This document shows positions 1 through 4,843 of a stretch of 5,798 nucleotides of DNA, in pieces. Location of the stretch: positions 1 through 5,798 of the forward strand of contig JAURKF010000273.1 in assembly GCA_030831885.1 (NCBI GenBank), given 5' to 3'. The DNA comes from Flavobacteriales bacterium. Its GTDB lineage: Bacteria; Bacteroidota; Bacteroidia; Flavobacteriales; UA16. The position numbers were made by a program, and so were the translations under genes. The stretch's first letter is position 1; the number at the start of each line of letters is the position of its first letter. Below the pieces are notes generated by a model that was given only the letters and a program-made list of their open reading frames with translations, had not been told where the DNA came from and did no database searches.

Positions 1-540
1 CTCGGCGACTTTGCCAAGGGAAAGAAGGTGCTCAATACGTTTTGCTACACAGGCGGCTTTTCGGTGTATGCGCTTAAAGCTGGTGCATCGCTGGTGCATA
101 GTCTCGATAGCAGTCAGAAGGCACTCGAACTGGCAGTCGTCAATGCCAAGCTCAACGGATTTGAAGCTCCTGTGCACGACGTAATCAAAGCCGATGCAGT
201 AGAATACATGAAGCAGCTGAAGGAAGATTACGACATCATCGTACTCGATCCGCCAGCGTTTGCCAAGCACCTCAGCGCGCGCCACAAAGCTGTGCAAGGA
301 TATATCCGCATCAACGAGGCGGCAATCAAACAAATCAAACCGGGCGGTATCATCTTTACGTTTTCATGTTCGCAGGTCATCGATAAAAAACTCTTCCGCG
401 ACTCCATCATGGCGGCGAGTATCAATGCGCGACGTAAAGTGCGTGTATTGCACCAACTGCATCAACCGGCCGATCACCCGGTGAGCATCTATCACCCCGA
501 AGGCGAATACTTGAAAGGACTTGTTATCGAAGTAGAATAA
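1..540 (+). CDS. RlmI-type 23S rRNA (cytosine-C5) methyltransferase, 3' part
   Basis: The reading frame is open from base 1, so the gene starts upstream; 179 codons are visible. It is a class I SAM-dependent methyltransferase that closely resembles the C-terminal catalytic half of RlmI, which in E. coli makes m5C1962 in 23S rRNA. Visible landmarks, numbered from base 1, are the SAM-binding motif I FCYTGGF (residues 14-20), an acidic residue after strand 2 (SLDSSQ), motif IV DPPAF (83-87), and FSCS (121-124), whose Cys123 (bases 367-369) is the expected catalytic nucleophile. The C-terminal PADHP and PEGEYLKG segments are also typical of this family. Full-length members are about 390-400 residues with an N-terminal PUA domain, so more than half is outside the window. 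The GTG at base 28 lies inside motif I and is not a plausible start. The next gene begins one base after the stop, suggesting cotranscription. The exact target nucleotide is inferred from the family. Confidence 0.9.
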   Translation, partial: LGDFAKGKKVLNTFCYTGGFSVYALKAGASLVHSLDSSQKALELAVVNAKLNGFEAPVHDVIKADAVEYMKQLKEDYDIIVLDPPAFAKHLSARHKAVQGYIRINEAAIKQIKPGGIIFTFSCSQVIDKKLFRDSIMAASINARRKVRVLHQLHQPADHPVSIYHPEGEYLKGLVIEVE

Positions 541-541
541 G

Positions 542-937
542 ATGGAACTGAAACCATATCGAATAGACATTCGCTTTTCCGACATCGATGTGATGGGGCA
601 TGTGAACAACGCTACCTACTTCACCTATGCCGAGCAGGCGCGAATCCATTTCTTTCATCAGCTTGTGGGCGACCAATGGAACTGGAACAAGCAGGGCATT
701 CTGGTAGCACGCAACGAGATGGATTACAAACGGCCCATTCATTTCAACGACAAGGTTGACATCTACATTGATTGCGCGCATATTGGAACCAAGAGCTACA
801 CTTTGCGCTACCGCTATTTGCGAGGCGAAGAGTTATGCGCGACGGGCGCTTCTGTGCTGGTGTGTTTCGATTATGAGGAGCGATGCACGATGGAGGTTCC
901 GGAAAGGTGGCGCATGTTGTTGTCAGAGCTCATGTAA
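542..937 (+). CDS. Hotdog-fold acyl-CoA thioesterase (4HBT/YbgC-like family)
   Basis: This complete 131-residue protein has the size of a single hotdog domain. The N-terminal block FSDIDVMGHVNN (residues 12-23), followed by YFTYAEQARIHFF, is the signature of the 4-hydroxybenzoyl-CoA thioesterase-like family (COG0824). Asp16 sits at the usual catalytic aspartate position, and the HVNN segment starts the central helix. The KRPIHFNDKVDIY and GTKSYTLRYRY segments fit the following beta strands. These enzymes hydrolyse acyl-CoA or related thioesters in the cytoplasm, usually as tetramers; the substrate cannot be read from sequence. No signal peptide or membrane segment is visible. The ATG lies one base after the methyltransferase stop, with no recognisable ribosome-binding site of its own, which suggests translational coupling in an operon. 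The gene ends about 60 bases before the end of a convergent gene. Confidence 0.88.
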   Translation: MELKPYRIDIRFSDIDVMGHVNNATYFTYAEQARIHFFHQLVGDQWNWNKQGILVARNEMDYKRPIHFNDKVDIYIDCAHIGTKSYTLRYRYLRGEELCATGASVLVCFDYEERCTMEVPERWRMLLSELM

Positions 938-954
938 GGTTAGCTGTTGGTAGT

Positions 955-974
955 GGACGCACCGCAGTGCGTCC
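955..974. repeat. Perfect 8-bp GC-rich inverted repeat, possible dispersed palindrome or terminator
   Basis: GGACGCAC (955-962) is followed by the loop CGCA (963-966) and the exact reverse complement GTGCGTCC (967-974). It lies in the 61-base gap between the convergent thioesterase and GH13 genes. On the + strand it is followed by TTACTTT, a weak T-rich tail, so it could end the thioesterase transcript. On the - strand no T tract follows. The high GC content against a more AT-rich flank, and my recollection of similar GGACGCAC-type palindromes in Bacteroidota intergenic regions, make a dispersed REP-like element plausible. Whether other copies exist cannot be seen here. Confidence 0.6.
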
Positions 975-998
975 TTACTTTAGGGAAAAGCGCTAGGG

Positions 999-2852
999 TC
1001 ATTTAGGTAGTTCCACCACCATCACCGACCTCGGGTCCACCACCAACTCTTTATCTAGGGCCATTTCTCGGCGGCTAATGATATCACGGCCCACCTTCGC
1101 ATTGCCTATCCGCTCTGCAAAACGTTCCAGCTTCAACGTGTGGGGCTTATCGTTACCATTGTAGATGCACATGACCGTGTGTATGTCGTCATACCGGAAG
1201 TAAACATACGTGTTTTCTTCCGGCACAAATTGCATGAGCTTCGAGTTGCCAAACCACGCGTTTGCCTTGCGCCATGTGCCGAGTATAGAACAGAAGTCAA
1301 AGGCTTCCTGTTCTTGTCTGGTGCGACCGGAAGACGTGAATTTATTCGACGCATCGCCCGGCCATCCGCCGGGGAAATCTTCGCGCACTTTCGCATCCGG
1401 ATCGGAAAAATTTTTCATCAGAATTTCAGTGCCGTAGTAAATCGAGGGTATGCCGCGCAGGGTGTATAACAGCGCGATTCCCATTTTGAACCGAGCCATG
1501 TCTTCGCCCATCATACTGTAGAAACGACTTAGGTCGTGGTTGTCAAGGAAGGTGACAAGGTTGTTGGGCTCTCTGTAAAGAATGTCGTGAGCCAAGGTGA
1601 GTTCAATTCGACGAAAACCTTCTTCCCATCCGAAGTCTTCTTTTAACCCTTTGGTGATGGCATAGAACAATTGAAAGTCGGTGACTGAATGCAGCGATGA
1701 GTTGAACTCTTTCTTTACCTCGGCTTGTTCAGTAAACCATGCTTGGACAGGCGAGCCTTGCACCCACGTTTCTCCGAATAAGAAAAAGTCGGGATACTCG
1801 AGTCGCATAGCTTCATCGAGTTGCTTCATGAATTGCTGATCGGGGTAGGCGTAGGTGTCGATACGAAACGCATCGATGCCGGCGTATTCAACCCACCATA
1901 GGGAATTTTGGATAAGATAACGAGCGAGATGCGGGTCTTGCTGATTGAGATCGGGCATGTGTTTGTCGAACCAAGCGTTGGTCATGATGTTGCGGTCGGC
2001 CTTGCTGGCGTATGGGTCCATGAGCGTCTCGGCGCGATAGCTTGTGCGTGTGAATTGAGGGAACCAATGCACCCAATTGCTGTCGGGCAGGTTCTTGAAC
2101 AAATGATGCTCATTGCCCCAGTGATTGTAAACGACGTCCCAGATTACCTTCATTCCCTTTTGGTGGCATTTTTCCACGAAGGTTTTATAGGATTCATTGC
2201 TTCCCAGTCGCGGATCTACCTTATACAAATCAGTAGCTGCGTAGCCGTGATAGCTTTCATACGGCTGATTGTTTTCGAGTACAGGGTTGAGCCACAGCGC
2301 TGTCACACCGAGCTCCGTGAAGTAGTCCAGGTGTTGTTCGATGCCCGCTATGTCACCGCCGTGCCTTGACTTTAATCCTGTGCGGTCGGCTTTCGGTTCC
2401 AGCAGGGTAGGAGAGTTGTCATTGGAAGGTTGACCATTGGCAAAGCGATCGGGGAATACGAGGTAGATGAGGTCGCTGGCGTTCAGTCCTTGACTGCCTG
2501 CTGTGTTGCGGCCTTCGATGGGAAATTCGTATGCGTAATCATTCCTTGATGAGGCGAACCGAAAGCTTGCTTTTCCGGGAGGACAATTGGGAGCAATTTC
2601 GATTTCTACCAACACGTAGTCCGGATTTGGAAGCGCATGCGAATGTATGATTTTGCAGTGCGGATGGTCCAACTGCACTTTGCACTTTCCAATGTATTTG
2701 GCCTGAAACAAAATTTCCACTCGGTTGTGTTTCATACCTGTCCACCAATTTGGCGGGTCGGCTCTTACAACCGACTGCGCAATTGCATCATTGCATGGAG
2801 ATGCCAAAAAACAGATGAATGCAACTAGAAAATGTGGAAAAGATAGTTTCAT
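999..2852 (-). CDS. Secreted GH13 alpha-glucan hydrolase (cyclomaltodextrinase/neopullulanase type)
   Basis: This complete 617-residue enzyme should hydrolyse alpha-1,4-glucans or cyclodextrins. A signal peptide (residues 1-25) ends in AIA before Gln26. The region after it has PPNWWTGM (33-40), the hallmark of the cyclomaltodextrinase N-terminal beta domain. The GH13 barrel follows: GVTALWLNP (182-190), region I DVVYNH (239-244), MPDLN (299-303), region II AFRID with nucleophile Asp332 and Arg330, region III FGETW with acid/base Glu361, and region IV FLDNHD with His439 and Asp440. The catalytic triad is intact. DFPGGWPGD (492-500) and a C-terminal beta domain ending in VMVVELPK are typical of Bacteroidota relatives. 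Cys20 is preceded by Ala-Ser-Pro, not a good lipobox, and there is no T9SS sorting domain, so a soluble periplasmic location is most likely. It is divergent from the gene starting at 2950. Exact specificity (cyclodextrin, pullulan or maltodextrin) is unresolved. Confidence 0.93.
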   Translation of the reverse strand: MKLSFPHFLVAFICFLASPCNDAIAQSVVRADPPNWWTGMKHNRVEILFQAKYIGKCKVQLDHPHCKIIHSHALPNPDYVLVEIEIAPNCPPGKASFRFASSRNDYAYEFPIEGRNTAGSQGLNASDLIYLVFPDRFANGQPSNDNSPTLLEPKADRTGLKSRHGGDIAGIEQHLDYFTELGVTALWLNPVLENNQPYESYHGYAATDLYKVDPRLGSNESYKTFVEKCHQKGMKVIWDVVYNHWGNEHHLFKNLPDSNWVHWFPQFTRTSYRAETLMDPYASKADRNIMTNAWFDKHMPDLNQQDPHLARYLIQNSLWWVEYAGIDAFRIDTYAYPDQQFMKQLDEAMRLEYPDFFLFGETWVQGSPVQAWFTEQAEVKKEFNSSLHSVTDFQLFYAITKGLKEDFGWEEGFRRIELTLAHDILYREPNNLVTFLDNHDLSRFYSMMGEDMARFKMGIALLYTLRGIPSIYYGTEILMKNFSDPDAKVREDFPGGWPGDASNKFTSSGRTRQEQEAFDFCSILGTWRKANAWFGNSKLMQFVPEENTYVYFRYDDIHTVMCIYNGNDKPHTLKLERFAERIGNAKVGRDIISRREMALDKELVVDPRSVMVVELPK

Positions 2853-2872
2853 AAAAAAAATAATAGGAGTGT

Positions 2873-2900
2873 TTGATAATCGCGAAAGTATCTACTTTTG
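2873..2900 (+). promoter_or_regulatory. Bacteroidota-type promoter for the 2950 gene
   Basis: TTG at 2873-2875 and TACTTTTG at 2893-2900 match the Bacteroidota sigma factor consensus (TTG near -33, TAnnTTTG near -7) with a 17-base spacer. Transcription would start around 2905-2907, giving a leader of roughly 45 bases. That leader ends in the A-rich stretch AATCAAAAACAATT just before the ATG at 2950, typical of Bacteroidota translation starts that lack a Shine-Dalgarno site. The assignment rests on motif match and position only. Confidence 0.7.
2883..2900. promoter_or_regulatory. Near-palindromic -7 region between divergent genes
   Basis: AAAGTA (2885-2890), TC, TACTTT (2893-2898) is a perfect 6-bp inverted repeat with a 2-base centre, and the bases outside extend the symmetry (C2883 pairs with G2900). 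It contains the + strand -7 box TACTTTTG and, on the - strand, TACTTTCG, which is one base from a -7 consensus. It could give the GH13 gene a weak promoter, with a leader of about 25 bases, or serve as a regulator site. A -33 TTG at a suitable distance is missing on the - strand, so the reverse promoter is uncertain. Confidence 0.4.
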
Positions 2901-2949
2901 GCACATAGTGTTTAAAGTACACCAACTATCCAATTAATCAAAAACAATT

Positions 2950-4689
2950 ATGAAAAAAATCTACTTGAGTATCTTGAGTTTGATGGTTGCTGTGGGCGCA
3001 ATGGCCCAAACGGCAGTGACTTTCAACGTGAACATGGGGATTGTCGGTCCTTCCGACAGCTTGCATGTAGTGGGAAATTTTCAGGACCCGAATTATGACA
3101 ACGTTCCTGAAAATCCGGATTATCAAAACTGGACTCCAAATGCAGCTTCCGGTTTGATGACCGATGATGATTTTGATTTCGTTTATTCTGCTACGCTCAT
3201 GCTTCAGCCTGGTCGTTATGAGTTCAAGTTTGTGAATGGTAATGATTGGCCATATTCTGAAAGTGTTCCTTCAACTTGCACCGTAGAGGTAAACGGCAAC
3301 AGCAACCGTCAAGTTATGGTAGGTGCTGATCCGGTTGAATATACGGTTTGTTACGGCGAATGCGCCGATTGTGGTATGAATGCCGTTCGTGTGCGCGTGG
3401 ATATGAGCACCTACGACGATGATGGAAATGGAATCGGTGGTGAGCCCGGCATTGACATTCACCCTGATGGTATGTTCATGAATGGTAGTTTCGTTACTTG
3501 GAGCACATTCGTTCCGCTTCAGGATTGGGATGGCAACAAAATCTGGGAAGGTTTGATTACAACCTTTGCGGCAGATCCAATCGAATTCAAGTTCATCAAT
3601 GGTCCCGACTGGATTTTCCCAAATGAAAGTGTAAGCGGTTCATGTGGTGCAGGCAATGGCAACCGCTTGGTAACTATCACCGATGTGAATACAGTTCTTC
3701 CCGTTTATTGTTGGAACTCTTGCGATCCTTGCACCCAGCCTGTAGCAGTAACGTTCAGCGTGGACATGAACGCCTCTTGTGCCGACACTTCACCCGGTAT
3801 TAACCTGATGGGTACACTCACCGATTGGGGAACAGGCGCTCCTATGAGCGATGATGACGGAGATGGAATATGGACATTGACGTTGAATCTCCCTGCCGGA
3901 AATTACGAATACAAGTTCCGTATCGGAGCAGGTGGCTGGGAAGGTATCGGAAACCGTCAATTGTCCGTAGTAGCCGACACTCCAACAGAATTGCCGGTTG
4001 TTTGCTTTAACTCTCTGGAGCCTTGTGGCTCTGTAATTCCACCTGCCGATGTAACCTTCCAGGTTCGTCCAGGGGCTTTGCAATTAGGCGCAGGTGAAGT
4101 TATGTGGGTAATGGGTGACTTTACCCAGCCCAACTGGCAAGATGGAGCGCTTCAAATGACCGATGATGACGGAGACGGTACATGGACTGTTACAGTTCCT
4201 CAGGTTTGTATCGGTTCATTGTTTTACAAGTTCCGCGCAGGAGCTGCAGGCGGATCTGCATTTACTGAAGAGTCTGCTGATTTTTCGGCCATTGGAGGTT
4301 GTGGAGTTGATAACGGAACATTCAGCGATAACCGTCAACTGGTGCGCACCGACGGCAGCCCTGTAACGGTATGCTGGACATTCGATACGTGCGAATCGTG
4401 CGCAGGACCTTCCTCTGTAGCTGAGAATACTGAGGTAGTTTCAAATTTGAGTGTATATCCAAACCCAGCTCAAGATCAACTGAATGTTCAGTTCGAAGCT
4501 GTAATGGCTCAGCGCATGACTATCCGAATGGTGAACAGTGTTGGACAAGTAGTTATTGAAGAAAACCTAGGGCAGGTGAGCGGACAGAAGGTGTTGACTC
4601 TCAATACTTCTGCGCTCGCTCAGGGCATCTACGCTCTAACACTTACTAATGCTACCGGTAGCCAAGTTGTGAATGTTGTTATTAAATAA
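2950..4689 (+). CDS. T9SS-exported protein with four starch-binding-like beta-sandwich repeats
   Basis: This complete 579-residue protein has no enzyme motif that I recognise. A signal peptide (1-19) ends in AMA before Gln20. Four diverged repeats follow at about residues 21-141, 144-261, 264-360 and 366-485. Each opens with a V-x-F/V-x-V strand, then a GNF/GSF/GTL/GDF turn with nearby Trp, an acidic turn before a Trp or Tyr (DDDGDGIW in repeat 3, DDDGDGTW in repeat 4), an EFKF/EYKF/FYKF strand, NRQ or NRL, and a Cys-rich end (such as CWNSCDPC). This order resembles CBM20/CBM48-type glucan-binding domains and the E-set fold. Residues 497-579 form a T9SS type A sorting domain: NLSVYPNPAQDQLNV, a central MVNSVGQVV, then GIYALTL and a terminal VVNVVIK. 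The product should cross the outer membrane and be anchored or released. Its divergent GH13 neighbour makes glucan binding plausible but unproven. Confidence 0.88.
   Translation: MKKIYLSILSLMVAVGAMAQTAVTFNVNMGIVGPSDSLHVVGNFQDPNYDNVPENPDYQNWTPNAASGLMTDDDFDFVYSATLMLQPGRYEFKFVNGNDWPYSESVPSTCTVEVNGNSNRQVMVGADPVEYTVCYGECADCGMNAVRVRVDMSTYDDDGNGIGGEPGIDIHPDGMFMNGSFVTWSTFVPLQDWDGNKIWEGLITTFAADPIEFKFINGPDWIFPNESVSGSCGAGNGNRLVTITDVNTVLPVYCWNSCDPCTQPVAVTFSVDMNASCADTSPGINLMGTLTDWGTGAPMSDDDGDGIWTLTLNLPAGNYEYKFRIGAGGWEGIGNRQLSVVADTPTELPVVCFNSLEPCGSVIPPADVTFQVRPGALQLGAGEVMWVMGDFTQPNWQDGALQMTDDDGDGTWTVTVPQVCIGSLFYKFRAGAAGGSAFTEESADFSAIGGCGVDNGTFSDNRQLVRTDGSPVTVCWTFDTCESCAGPSSVAENTEVVSNLSVYPNPAQDQLNVQFEAVMAQRMTIRMVNSVGQVVIEENLGQVSGQKVLTLNTSALAQGIYALTLTNATGSQVVNVVIK
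3010..4404 (+). repeat. Four tandem domain repeats within the 2950 gene
   Basis: The four protein repeats map to about 3010-3372, 3379-3732, 3739-4029 and 4045-4404. They are mostly diverged at DNA level, pointing to old duplications. The closest match I noticed is between repeats 3 and 4, where 15 bases around the acidic turn are identical (3849-3863 and 4161-4175). Repeats 1, 2 and 4 end with three cysteines (residues 134/138/141, 254/258/261, 475/481/484). Repeat 3 is the shortest and has only two (352 and 359). Confidence 0.8.
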
Positions 4690-4712
4690 GCATAAGCTTA
4701 AAAAGAAATTTT

Positions 4713-4749
4713 GAAAATGGGCCTCCTATCGGGGGCCTTTTTCATTTTC
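4713..4749 (+). terminator. Intrinsic terminator after the 2950 gene
   Basis: GGCCTCC (4720-4726), loop TATC (4727-4730) and GGGGGCC (4731-4737) form a 7-bp stem with one T-G wobble, followed directly by TTTTT (4738-4742). It starts about 30 bases after the stop at 4689. GAAAATG (4713-4719) can also pair exactly with CATTTTC (4743-4749), looping out the five Ts. The A-rich left arm means a T-rich tail also exists on the - strand, but no gene points in from that side. Confidence 0.87.
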
Positions 4750-4791
4750 AAGAATGTGAAAAGAAAAATTTTTATGGTAGGTGTTGGCATT

Positions 4792-4799
4792 TATATTTG
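4792..4799 (+). promoter_or_regulatory. Probable -7 promoter element for the 4844 gene
   Basis: TATATTTG exactly matches the Bacteroidota -7 consensus TAnnTTTG and lies between the terminator and the ATG at 4844. Transcription would start near 4805, leaving a leader of about 39 bases. No perfect TTG sits 17-23 bases upstream; that zone is AT-rich (AAAAATTTTTATGG), so the -33 half is weak. Just downstream, GGTTG AAA CAACC (4802-4814) is a small inverted repeat at the expected start of the transcript. Confidence 0.6.
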
Positions 4800-4843
4800 G
4801 CGGTTGAAACAACCATTAATCTGTATCCAAACCATAACAACTC

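Noticed and set aside
938..998. Hairpin as an integron attC site or phage attachment site
   Set aside because: The 8-bp simple stem lacks attC core sites and bulged bases, and no integrase or cassette gene is nearby.
1908..2369. 153-codon open frame on the + strand, antisense to the GH13 gene
   Set aside because: It lies wholly inside a GH13 coding region with intact motifs, has no recognisable domain or promoter, and its composition fits a shadow frame.
2778..2804. Possible lipobox around Cys20 of the GH13 protein
   Set aside because: The residues before the cysteine are Ala-Ser-Pro; Pro at -1 and no Leu at -3 do not fit a lipobox, while AIA before Gln26 fits signal peptidase I. The SusA-like lipoprotein option is not fully excluded.
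3849..4175. Repeated GATGATGACGG segments as a CRISPR or microsatellite
   Set aside because: They fall in frame inside the acidic turns of two protein repeats about 300 bases apart and are explained by domain duplication.
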